Assembly (NCBI GenBank): GCA_020631815.1
Contig: JACKGW010000021.1
Coordinates: forward strand, 1-16,989
Source of the DNA: Planctomycetota bacterium
GTDB lineage: Bacteria > Planctomycetota > PLA2 > JAEUHO01
Direction of reading: 5' to 3'
Length of the DNA stretch: 16,989 nucleotides
The notes beneath the pieces are model-generated. The model worked only from the letters and a program-made list of their open reading frames with translations, made no database searches and was not told where the DNA came from. The position numbers were made by a program, and so were the translations under genes. Positions 6,729 through 13,502 of this stretch are shown here, piece after piece; position 1 is the first letter of the stretch; each line of letters opens with the position of its first letter.

Positions 6729-7747
6729 GCGCCGGCCTGCGTGCGCCGGTCGTCGGCGACCAGCGCCTCTTCCCGGGCCAGGGCCACGTCGTGGTCCACC
6801 ATCTTCGTCAGCAGCTCGTCGAAGCCGCAGGAGGGCGTCCAGCCGAGCACGTCGCGCGCCTTGGACGCATCGCCCAGGAGGTGGTCCACCTCGCTGGGAC
6901 GCAGGTAGCGAGCGTCGAACTTGACGTACTGGTCGGAGTCGAGCCCCACACGCGAGAACGCACCTTCCACCCACTCGCGCACGCTGTGCGACTCGCCCGT
7001 AGCGATCACGAAGTCGTCGGGCTCGTCGTGCTGCAGCATCCGCCACATGGCCTCGACGTAGTCGCCGGCAAAGCCCCAGTCGCGCTTGGCGTCCTGGTTG
7101 CCCAGGTAGAGGTGTTCCTGCAGGCCCGCCTTGATGCGCCCCACGGCACGGGTCACCTTGCGCGTGAGGAACGTCTCGCCCCGCCGCGGGCTCTCGTGGT
7201 TGAAGAGGATCCCGTTGACCGCGAACACGCCGTAGGCCTCGCGGTAGTTGATGCACGCGTAGTGGGCCATGACCTTGGCCACGGCGTAGGGGCTGCGCGG
7301 CTGGAAGGGCGTGGTCTCGCTCTGGGGCGGGTTGGCGCTGCCGAACATCTCGCTGCTGCCTGCCTGGTAGAAACGGATGCCCTTCGCGTCCACGCGGCGG
7401 ATGGCCTCCAGCAGCCGCGCGGCCCCCATCGCCACGGCCTCGGCCGTGTAGATGGGCATGTCGAACGACACGCGCACGTGGCTCTGCGCCCCCAAGTTGT
7501 AGACCTCGTCCGGATGCACGCGATGCAACAGGTCCGTCATGGACGCGTCGTCGAGCAGGTCGCCGAAGTGGAGCGTCAGCTTGGGACCCTGCTCATGGCG
7601 ATCGTGATACAGGTGATCGATGCGCGCCGTGTTGAAGCTGGACGAACGGCGCACCAGCCCATGCACCTCGTAGCCCTTGGCCAACAACAGCTCGGCCAAG
7701 TACGAGCCATCCTGACCGGTGATCCCGGTGATCAGTGCCTTGGGCAT
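6725..7747 (-). CDS. gmd: GDP-mannose 4,6-dehydratase
   Basis: A 340-residue NAD(P)-dependent dehydratase making GDP-4-keto-6-deoxy-D-mannose from GDP-mannose, the first step to GDP-L-fucose and related 6-deoxysugars. It shows GITGQDGSYL (residues 8-17), RRSSSFNTARIDHLY (33-47) typical of Gmd, NLGAQSHVRVSF (84-95), AGSSEMFG (129-136) with the catalytic Glu, YAVAK (154-158) with Tyr154/Lys158, and NGILFNHESPRRGETF (178-193). Length equals the family norm. The ATG at 7747 starts exactly at the conserved MPKALITG. A GAGGAG lies 13 bases upstream, a rather wide spacing. The frame is open further upstream without family similarity. Its end overlaps the fcl start, so the two enzymes are made together. 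It follows the amidotransferase gene by 74 bases on the same strand. Confidence 0.96.
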   Translation of the reverse strand: MPKALITGITGQDGSYLAELLLAKGYEVHGLVRRSSSFNTARIDHLYHDRHEQGPKLTLHFGDLLDDASMTDLLHRVHPDEVYNLGAQSHVRVSFDMPIYTAEAVAMGAARLLEAIRRVDAKGIRFYQAGSSEMFGSANPPQSETTPFQPRSPYAVAKVMAHYACINYREAYGVFAVNGILFNHESPRRGETFLTRKVTRAVGRIKAGLQEHLYLGNQDAKRDWGFAGDYVEAMWRMLQHDEPDDFVIATGESHSVREWVEGAFSRVGLDSDQYVKFDARYLRPSEVDHLLGDASKARDVLGWTPSCGFDELLTKMVDHDVALAREEALVADDRRTQAGA

Positions 7748-7785
7748 GGTCGTTTCACCGCTCCTCGTCCTGCTCGTGCGTCCGC

Positions 7786-7791
7786 ATCGTA
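7786..7791 (-). promoter_or_regulatory. Weak candidate -10 box before gmd
   Basis: TACGAT on the minus strand fits TANNNT and ends about 38 bases before the gmd ATG, within the 74-base gap after the amidotransferase gene. It could be an internal promoter of the gmd-fcl pair. No -35 is recognisable. Confidence 0.2.
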
Positions 7792-7821
7792 GCGACGGGA
7801 ACCCCTGGAGCGACGAAGGGT

Positions 7822-9621
7822 CTAGCGGTCCGTGAGGGCCCCATGCACCGTGCGCGCCCAGCCCCGCAGACCGTGCCCCAGCTTGCCCCGCATAGCAGCA
7901 CCATCCTCCACGGGCGCCAACCACTCGCGCAGCGGCACCCGGAAGCCCGTCTTGCGGCGCGTGAACAGGTCGTCCGGGAGAGGGCCCGACGTGATGGGCC
8001 GCAAGGCCTGCTTCGAGGGCGGCGGGGTGGCGACGAGACGCGGAGCCAGCTGCTGAAGCAGTGTCGCGTCCACGAGCGGTACACGGATCTCAAGGCCATG
8101 GGCCATGCCGGCCCAGTCGGCATCTCGCAGCAGCTGATGCCGCATGTACCACGTGCTCTCGAGCGCGAGCACGCGGGCGTGGTCCGATGCGAGCCCCGCG
8201 ACCGTCGCATCGAGCCGCGCCGGGAGGTCGAGCCGCTCCCAGCCCAGGCGCAACATGTCGGGCGCCAGCAGCTCGCGGAGCTCGTGCGGCATGAAGAGCC
8301 CCCGCCGCAGGAGGTAGGCGCCCCACCACGTGCCGGCGAGCTCCGGCACGGCAGCCCACTTGGGCGAGCGACCCCGCCCCGTGAACGGTGTGAGGAGCAG
8401 ACGCAGCCCGCGCCCGAGGCCGGGGATCTTCCGCAGGAGGCGAAGCGAGCGCGCTGCCCGCGGCACGCTGCCAAACGACGGATAGCCGCCGAACAGCTCG
8501 TCGCCCCCGAGACCGGAGAGCGCCACCTTCAAGCCACTCGCCGCCGCTGCGCGGCTGACGAACCACGTGTTCACACCGTCGAGCGTGGGCTGGTCCATGT
8601 CGTCCAGGAGCTGGTCGAGCACGCCAGCCACGTCCTCGCGCTCGAGCCACGCTGTCGTGTGGCGCGTGCCGAGTGCCGTCGCGGTGGCCTCGGCGCCGGG
8701 CACCTCGTCGTCGGCTGTGCCGCGGTAGAGCCCGAAGCCCATGGTGAAGGTTCGCACGTCGGTCGAGGCTTGGGCCGCGGCCGTGGCCACGACCGAGCTG
8801 TCGATGCCCGCGCTCAGGAACACGCCCACGGGGACGTCCGCCACGAGATGCGCCTGCACGCTGCCGCGAACGCACGCTGCGAGCCCCTCCGCGCCAAGGT
8901 GGGCTGCACCACCGTGAGCTTCGCGGAGCGGCTGGAGGACATCCCGAGAGTGGAGGGTCCGCACGCGACCCGAGTCGTCCATCTCGAGACAAGCCCCCGC
9001 GGGCACGGCCTCGATCCCCTCGTAGAGCGTCCACGGGTCGGGCACGTGCCCGAAGGCGAAGTAGCCGACATGACCCGCAGCTTCGGGCCCGGTGCGTACG
9101 CCTGGCGCCTTCGCGAGGGCACGCACCTGGGAGGCCAGCCAGATTCCCTTCGGCGTCCGCGCCAGGTACAGCGGCTTGATGGCATAGGGGTCACGCGCGA
9201 CCACGAGGCGCCGTCGCGAGGCGTCCCACATCACCGCGGCGTACATCCCCCGCAGCTCGCGGAACACGTCAGGGCCGTGTTCGCGCAGCGCGTGCAGGAG
9301 CACCTCGGTGTCACTGGTGCCTCGTAGGGAGGCCCCGCGATCGGACAGGGTCGCGCGCAGCCCCTCCACGTCGTAGAGCTCGCCGTTGAACACGAGTGCC
9401 GATCCAGTCACCGGATCGACCATGGGCTGCGCCCCGGTCTCCGCCAGGTCGCGAATGGCCAGACGCCGGTGGCCGAGCGTGACGGCACCCGTGGCGTCCT
9501 GCCACAACCCCGCGCCGTCAGGCCCCCGCGCGCGCATGCGGTCGCGCACAGCCACGACCGCCTCACGGTCGGCGCCGGGAGCCCCCGAGCCCAGGCGCAG
9601 AAATGCGACGAGTCCGCACAT
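7822..9621 (-). CDS. asnB: Asparagine-synthase-type glutamine amidotransferase
   Basis: A 599-residue AsnB-family enzyme. The N-terminal class II glutaminase starts with the nucleophile Cys2 after Met1 (MCGLVAF) and has RGPDG (32-36), FNGELYD (78-84) and TSDTE (102-106). The synthetase domain has the PP-loop FLSAGIDSS (268-276) and LSGLGGDELFGGY (368-380), so both halves look intact. True AsnB makes asparagine from aspartate, ATP and glutamine. In glycan clusters such proteins are often thought to amidate uronic acids or other carboxyl groups, which is my preferred inference here because it lies just upstream of gmd and fcl. The ATG at 9621 is chosen since the mature enzyme must begin at Cys2 and AGGA lies nine bases upstream; the open frame continues 15 codons further. 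Transcribed divergently from the duplicated-barrel lipoprotein gene. The gene symbol is by family, not proven function. Confidence 0.88.
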   Translation of the reverse strand: MCGLVAFLRLGSGAPGADREAVVAVRDRMRARGPDGAGLWQDATGAVTLGHRRLAIRDLAETGAQPMVDPVTGSALVFNGELYDVEGLRATLSDRGASLRGTSDTEVLLHALREHGPDVFRELRGMYAAVMWDASRRRLVVARDPYAIKPLYLARTPKGIWLASQVRALAKAPGVRTGPEAAGHVGYFAFGHVPDPWTLYEGIEAVPAGACLEMDDSGRVRTLHSRDVLQPLREAHGGAAHLGAEGLAACVRGSVQAHLVADVPVGVFLSAGIDSSVVATAAAQASTDVRTFTMGFGLYRGTADDEVPGAEATATALGTRHTTAWLEREDVAGVLDQLLDDMDQPTLDGVNTWFVSRAAAASGLKVALSGLGGDELFGGYPSFGSVPRAARSLRLLRKIPGLGRGLRLLLTPFTGRGRSPKWAAVPELAGTWWGAYLLRRGLFMPHELRELLAPDMLRLGWERLDLPARLDATVAGLASDHARVLALESTWYMRHQLLRDADWAGMAHGLEIRVPLVDATLLQQLAPRLVATPPPSKQALRPITSGPLPDDLFTRRKTGFRVPLREWLAPVEDGAAMRGKLGHGLRGWARTVHGALTDR

Positions 9622-9682
9622 GCCGGCGGATCCTCGCACGCAGCCCCCGCACGGCCACGTGCGCACCTCCCGACGGGCCGGG

Positions 9683-9691
9683 TGCTACCCT
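9683..9691 (+). promoter_or_regulatory. Candidate extended -10 promoter in the divergent intergenic region
   Basis: TGCTACCCT contains the extended -10 form TGn followed by TACCCT. It lies 38 bases before the ATG at 9730, in the 108-base gap between divergent genes. No -35 hexamer is evident, which is tolerated by extended -10 promoters. Confidence 0.4.
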
Positions 9692-9716
9692 GCGCGCTCG
9701 GGTCGGGAGCCCGGGC

Positions 9717-9722
9717 AGGGAG
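9717..9722 (+). promoter_or_regulatory. Shine-Dalgarno deciding the start of the duplicated-barrel lipoprotein
   Basis: AGGGAG is seven bases before the ATG at 9730. The reading frame is open for 87 more codons upstream across the divergent promoter region; this site and the signal peptide that follows argue for the ATG at 9730. Confidence 0.6.
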
Positions 9723-9729
9723 CAGCGGT

Positions 9730-11223
9730 ATGCGCACGGCGAGCCATCGGAAGGGCCAGCGGCCCGCGGTCCACGCACACCATCCGGCCGGGCGCGGCCG
9801 CGCGCACGCCGTCGTGGGCCTGACGCTGATCGCGTCCGCGCTTTGCGGATGCCAGACGAGCGCCGGGGCGCGCGAGCACGCCCTCGCTCGCACCCCCATC
9901 GAGGGTCAGCCCGTGGGCAGCGCGCTCGCAGCCGAGCCCGCGCCGCCCACGCCCGGTCCACCATCTCGCCTCTCGCGGTTCGATGCCATCTCGCCCGAGG
10001 TGGCCGCCGCGTTCGGGATCGTGCTCACGCGCAAGGCGCCCACGGACTGGACCGTGGACCGCGAGGCGCTCGTGCCCACGTCGCTCGCCGCGGCGACCGA
10101 CGCCCAGACCCTCGGCGCGCCGACCGCCACGCCAACCGGCGGGGCCTACCCCACGGCGTCGTGCGCACCCGTCGTGGCTCCCTGTGCTCCGCGCTTCGCC
10201 GCGTGCGGGCCACGAGGCGTCCCGGAGTGCAATGACGACGGCCTGTACCGCGGGCTCGTCGAGCAGCGCAACCCGAGCGGCTACTTCGGCGTCGCCGGCT
10301 CGCTGCTGCCCAACGTAGGGCTCCAGGCGTTCGGCGGTCGCGTGATCGGGGGCTGCTGCACGGCTCCCACCTCGCTCGAAGCCGGCGTCACGTGGCAGTT
10401 CCTGGACGACGAGACCTTCGCTGACGACGGCAACCCGGTCGCAGGTGACTGGGTCCAAGCCGACGTGGGCCTGCGCTTCACGCGCGCCATCGCCTGCGCA
10501 CGACGCAGTGTCCTGCGCGTCGGTGCCAGCTACGTGCACGCCGAGGGCGAGCCCAACATCCTCCAGTTCCCCGGCGACTACTTCGGTGGCTACGTCGGCC
10601 TTGGGTTCGAGACGGACCTGAACGGCAGTGTCACGGTCGGGCCCGATCTCTGCGTCCACGTGCTGACGAAGGATGGTTCTTTCACGCACGGCATCGTGCC
10701 GCAGCTCACGTGGCGTCTCTCGTGGTGGATCGGCGGCACGCCGACAGGTGGCGATGCCTGTCGCGCACCGGGTGAGGTCTACCTCTCCGCGGCCGCCCTG
10801 GCCTGGCCCGGCCTGGGCGGCGGCGTCGAGCTGGGCCAGCGCATCCACCGCGACCGCGCGGTCGACCTCTCGTTCGAGATGCTAGCCGGCGTCCAGTCGC
10901 TCGACGACGGCACGCTCGGCGCGCAGGGCACCGGAGACGCCGCGTTTCTTCGCGGCTCGCTCAAGGCCCTGTTCTCCCCCCGCGCCCGCGGCCATTTCAC
11001 GGCGCGGGTCGGCGCGGGCTGGTTTCGCACCACGGCGGAGGTCGATGGGATGGCGACCCCGGGGGACTACATCGGCCTTTGCGCCGGACTGGGCTACGAG
11101 CTGGACCTCGGCGGGTGCTGGCGGACGGGCCCCGAAGTGTCCGCCTACGTCGCGGCCCGGGAGGGCACGTCCGACCTCGAGGTGCTGCCGCAGGTCACGT
11201 GGCGCTTCACGCTGTTGCTCTGA
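9730..11223 (+). CDS. Predicted outer-membrane lipoprotein with two tandem beta-barrel-like domains
   Basis: A 497-residue protein of unrecognised family. A basic n-region and hydrophobic VVGLTLIASALCGC end in the lipobox LCGC with Cys41 as lipidation site. A low-complexity Ala/Pro/Thr region follows, then four cysteines (145, 152, 159, 167). Residues about 184-333 and 349-497 are two copies of the same strand-rich domain. The clearest match is PGDYFGGYVGLGFETDL (281-297) against PGDYIGLCAGLGYELDL (444-460), each followed by a GPxxxxxV strand and by VPQLTWRL (323-330) or VLPQVTWRF (485-493). The final strand closes the protein, as in outer-membrane barrels. It heads a plus-strand group with the phosphatase and polymerase genes. 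Possible roles are an outer-membrane pore or anchor for the polysaccharide; this is inference. It is not Wza-like. Confidence 0.75.
   Translation: MRTASHRKGQRPAVHAHHPAGRGRAHAVVGLTLIASALCGCQTSAGAREHALARTPIEGQPVGSALAAEPAPPTPGPPSRLSRFDAISPEVAAAFGIVLTRKAPTDWTVDREALVPTSLAAATDAQTLGAPTATPTGGAYPTASCAPVVAPCAPRFAACGPRGVPECNDDGLYRGLVEQRNPSGYFGVAGSLLPNVGLQAFGGRVIGGCCTAPTSLEAGVTWQFLDDETFADDGNPVAGDWVQADVGLRFTRAIACARRSVLRVGASYVHAEGEPNILQFPGDYFGGYVGLGFETDLNGSVTVGPDLCVHVLTKDGSFTHGIVPQLTWRLSWWIGGTPTGGDACRAPGEVYLSAAALAWPGLGGGVELGQRIHRDRAVDLSFEMLAGVQSLDDGTLGAQGTGDAAFLRGSLKALFSPRARGHFTARVGAGWFRTTAEVDGMATPGDYIGLCAGLGYELDLGGCWRTGPEVSAYVAAREGTSDLEVLPQVTWRFTLLL
10279..10728 (+). repeat. First copy of the internally duplicated barrel domain
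   Basis: Encodes residues about 184-333 of the lipoprotein. It aligns with the second copy at 10774-11220 through the PGDY-x-G-x3-GLG(F/Y)-E-x-DL block, the GP strand and a terminal PQxTWR strand. The copies are diverged, so the duplication is old. Confidence 0.65.
10774..11220 (+). repeat. Second copy of the internally duplicated barrel domain
   Basis: Encodes residues about 349-497 of the lipoprotein. It has the same order of strands as the first copy and ends at the C-terminus. It lacks the cysteine-rich segment that precedes copy one. Confidence 0.65.
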
Positions 11224-11254
11224 CGCCTGGGGGTGGCCTCCCGCCCCGCCCTCG

Positions 11255-11260
11255 TAGCCT
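11255..11260 (+). promoter_or_regulatory. Candidate -10 element of a leaderless promoter for the phosphatase gene
   Basis: TAGCCT ends six bases before the GTG at 11267. No Shine-Dalgarno precedes the GTG. The spacing is identical to that of TACGCT before the methyltransferase GTG at 3866, supporting leaderless initiation at both. Confidence 0.35.
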
Positions 11261-11266
11261 GCCCGG

Positions 11267-12061
11267 GTGAACGCACCGCGGCCCGAGACCTGCCTGTTGC
11301 TCGGCGCCGACCACGGCGAGTTGGGAACTGCGGTGCTCCAGACGGCCGCAAGCGGTCAGGTGGCGCTGGCGCTCTCGGCCGGCGTCGACGAGTCGGTGCG
11401 CACGCGCAAGGAGGGTGCGGAGCATCTCAACGAAGACGTCGCCCTGGCCTGGCTTGGTCGCGATCGATGGATTCTTGCCGTGGCGGACGGTCACGAGGGG
11501 ATCGAGGCATCCCACCGCCTGGTCCAGCAGCTGGCGATGCACGCCCCGACGTACCCTCGGCACCCGAACGAGCAGGCCCGGTGGTGGCGGGACGTGGCCA
11601 AGGAGCTGGGTGATGTGGGCTACGCCGGTACGACGCTCGTCGTGGCCGTGTGGGAGCCCTTGACGGCTCACGTACGAGGACTCTCTTACGGTGACAGCCG
11701 CATCTGGCGATGGCGCCCCCGGGGTGGGCTTCGCGACCTGGCCGAACCGACCCACAATTTCGTCCGCCCCGGCGACCTCTACGCGTGGCACCTCGACCAC
11801 GCGTCCACCTTCGACGAGCGCCTGCAAACTGGCGACGTCCTGCTGCTTCACAGCGATGGCGTGACCGAGTGCTGCTATCGCACGCCGGAGGCTTCGGTCA
11901 CGCAAGACGACCTGGAAGCGCTGTGCGAGCTTGCGCAGGGCGACCCGGATGCCCTCGCACGGGCCGTACTCGACGCCTCGCTCCAGGGGGTCCGCGGCCA
12001 ACCTGGCGGGCAGGACAACGTCGCCGTCGTGGTCGCAAGGCCGCTGGGCGCGGTACGCTGA
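11267..12061 (+). CDS. PP2C-like Ser/Thr protein phosphatase
   Basis: A 264-residue protein with the PP2C (PPM) motif order: NEDVALA (residues 55-61), VADGHEG (72-78) with the metal-binding Asp-Gly, GTTLVVAV (121-128), LSYGDSRIWRWR (139-150), LLLHSDGVTE (192-201) and GGQDNVAVVV (247-256) with the last metal-binding Asp. Length suits a single catalytic domain. No signal peptide or membrane segment is present, so it should act in the cytoplasm. PPM enzymes remove phosphate from Ser/Thr using Mn/Mg. The start GTG at 11267 has no ribosome-binding site and may be leaderless. It is 43 bases after the lipoprotein gene and 25 bases before the polymerase gene. The locus also encodes a Wzc-type tyrosine kinase, so a role in controlling polysaccharide assembly is plausible but unproven. 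Confidence 0.83.
   Translation: MNAPRPETCLLLGADHGELGTAVLQTAASGQVALALSAGVDESVRTRKEGAEHLNEDVALAWLGRDRWILAVADGHEGIEASHRLVQQLAMHAPTYPRHPNEQARWWRDVAKELGDVGYAGTTLVVAVWEPLTAHVRGLSYGDSRIWRWRPRGGLRDLAEPTHNFVRPGDLYAWHLDHASTFDERLQTGDVLLLHSDGVTECCYRTPEASVTQDDLEALCELAQGDPDALARAVLDASLQGVRGQPGGQDNVAVVVARPLGAVR
12054..12059 (+). promoter_or_regulatory. Candidate -10 box for the polymerase/ligase gene
   Basis: TACGCT, identical to the box before the methyltransferase, lies at the end of the phosphatase gene and 27 bases before the GTG at 12087. It would give a short leader carrying the AGGG ribosome-binding site at 12075-12078. Co-transcription with the phosphatase gene is equally possible. Confidence 0.3.
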
Positions 12062-12086
12062 CGGCTCGACAAGCAGGGATCGGCAG

Positions 12087-13502
12087 GTGCTCCTACGCGT
12101 TCTCCTGGTAGCAGCCATGCTGGTAGTGGCGGCATCGAGCACCCGCCGCGGCGTGATGGTCTTGATCCTGTCCTGCGTGCTGCAGGACGTGATCCGCAAG
12201 CTGGACGATGCTCCCGGCAGCGGGTTCCTGTGGACGGCCCTGGCTGGGCTCGTGCTGATCGCCACGGTCGTGGGCCTCCTGCTTCGCGGCGAGAGACGCA
12301 CGCTCCAAGCCAGTCGTGCGGATCGCCTGCAGGGACCGCTCATTGCCTTGGTGGTCATCGTGCTGCTTCAGGCCGTGGTCGCCTATGCCCGCGTGCGTTC
12401 GTTGGCCGTTCCGCTCTTGGGCGTCGCGATGTACCTCTTCCCGCTCGCGGCCCTGCAGGTAGGGCTCGTCGTGGGTCGCGATCGCCAGACGGTAGAGCGC
12501 CTCCTCGGCGTCTACGTGACCGTGGCTTGCATCGGACTGGGCGCGATGCTGCTGTCGCGCGCAGGCGTCACGCACCCGTTGCTGGACGGCGTGGGCAAGG
12601 AGCTGGTCACGTACGGCGCGAGAATCGGCGTGGTGCGCCTCGAGCAGGGGCTGTTTCGCGCGCCGGAGATCGCTGGCTGGCACGCCAGCATGGTGCTCTG
12701 CATCTGCCTCTACTGGGCAGGACAAGGTCGACGCCGCGTGTGGATTCCCCTGATGATCTTGGCCGGCTTGGCCGCGCTTTGGACCGGCAGGCGAAAGTGG
12801 CTCCTCACGCCGGCCCTGACCTTCATGGTGGCGCACGTCGGTGCTGCGCTCATGGGACTGAACCGATCGCGAATCGCCGCCGGCGGTTTGGCGGCCGCGG
12901 TTCTGCTCGTTGGTACGGGCTGGTTCGTCGTGGCCACCTCCGACACCGGGACCGTCACGGGCGCCCATGTGGCGCGCCTGACGCTGATGGAGGACCACGC
13001 CTCATCGCGCGTGTCCGCACTTGCGGCGCGAGGCCCGTTGGACGTGATCCATCGCGTGGGATGGCTGGGAGGCGGCGTCGGCATCGCACAGCAGGGAACC
13101 CGGCACTTGGCGGGGCGTCACGCGGTGGAGATCGCAGGCTGGGGAGCCGAGGGGGGACTGGGACAGATTTTGGCCGAGCTGGGGATACCTGGCTTGCTGG
13201 CATCGCTGCTGGTGGCCTCGATCGTGGCCTCGCTCCTCGTTCGGTCCATTCGACACTGCGCACACGCAGGCGCCTCGACAGAGGGCTGGTTCTTGGTGTG
13301 GGGCTCGGCAGCTCTCCTGGCCAATGCGATGGCGTTCCTCCTCGCCAAGCAGGCCTTTGGCGATCCATTCGTCGCGGGATGGCTAGGGCTGCTGGCCGGA
13401 TGCTGTGTGGCACGCGCAGGCCACGTCATGGCACCGGCGCCGCCGGATACGCGCGCAGCGACTTACCGGCTGCGCGTGCTGACATCGCCACCAGCATCCT
13501 GA
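12087..13502 (+). CDS. Wzy/O-antigen-ligase-like polytopic membrane protein
   Basis: A 471-residue inner-membrane protein with about eleven hydrophobic segments. Examples are residues 5-16, 22-34, 47-66, 81-99, 106-129, 140-156, 199-210, 218-232, 264-282, 366-384 and 401-419. A large periplasmic-looking loop lies at about 283-360. The segment GGLGQILAELGIPGLLASL (356-374) resembles the 'E.G..G' region before the late membrane helices of O-antigen ligase / Wzy proteins, and Arg-rich TGRRKW (233-238) follows a central helix. Such proteins polymerise undecaprenyl-linked repeat units or ligate the glycan in the periplasm. The GTG at 12087 is preferred because AGGG lies eight bases upstream; ATG at 12117 is a possible alternative. 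Its last 40 bases overlap the convergent GT2 gene. Polymerase versus ligase cannot be decided from sequence. Confidence 0.75.
   Translation: MLLRVLLVAAMLVVAASSTRRGVMVLILSCVLQDVIRKLDDAPGSGFLWTALAGLVLIATVVGLLLRGERRTLQASRADRLQGPLIALVVIVLLQAVVAYARVRSLAVPLLGVAMYLFPLAALQVGLVVGRDRQTVERLLGVYVTVACIGLGAMLLSRAGVTHPLLDGVGKELVTYGARIGVVRLEQGLFRAPEIAGWHASMVLCICLYWAGQGRRRVWIPLMILAGLAALWTGRRKWLLTPALTFMVAHVGAALMGLNRSRIAAGGLAAAVLLVGTGWFVVATSDTGTVTGAHVARLTLMEDHASSRVSALAARGPLDVIHRVGWLGGGVGIAQQGTRHLAGRHAVEIAGWGAEGGLGQILAELGIPGLLASLLVASIVASLLVRSIRHCAHAGASTEGWFLVWGSAALLANAMAFLLAKQAFGDPFVAGWLGLLAGCCVARAGHVMAPAPPDTRAATYRLRVLTSPPAS

Noticed and set aside
5097..6908. Long plus-strand open frame (603 codons) opposite the barrel protein and fcl
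   Set aside because: Arg/Ala/Gly-rich translation with no domain motifs; it runs antisense across two confident genes and their intergenic region, as expected from high-GC codon bias.
6729..7256. N-terminal extension of the fcl frame
   Set aside because: It lies inside gmd in another frame, is Arg/Gly-rich and precedes the conserved Rossmann start; the ATGA overlap gives a natural start at 6728.
7735..9327. Long plus-strand open frame opposite the amidotransferase gene
   Set aside because: No recognisable motif; His/Arg/Gly-rich composition typical of a GC shadow frame, and the opposite strand encodes an intact AsnB-family enzyme.
9469..9729. Upstream extension of the duplicated-barrel lipoprotein frame
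   Set aside because: It would overlap the start of the divergent amidotransferase gene and cross the promoter region; AGGGAG and the signal peptide support the ATG at 9730.
9730..11223. Duplicated-barrel lipoprotein as a Wza-type polysaccharide export lipoprotein
   Set aside because: It has a lipobox and sits by a polymerase gene, but none of the Poly_export or SLBB-like motifs of Wza are visible; strand pattern and Gly/aromatic content fit a barrel instead.
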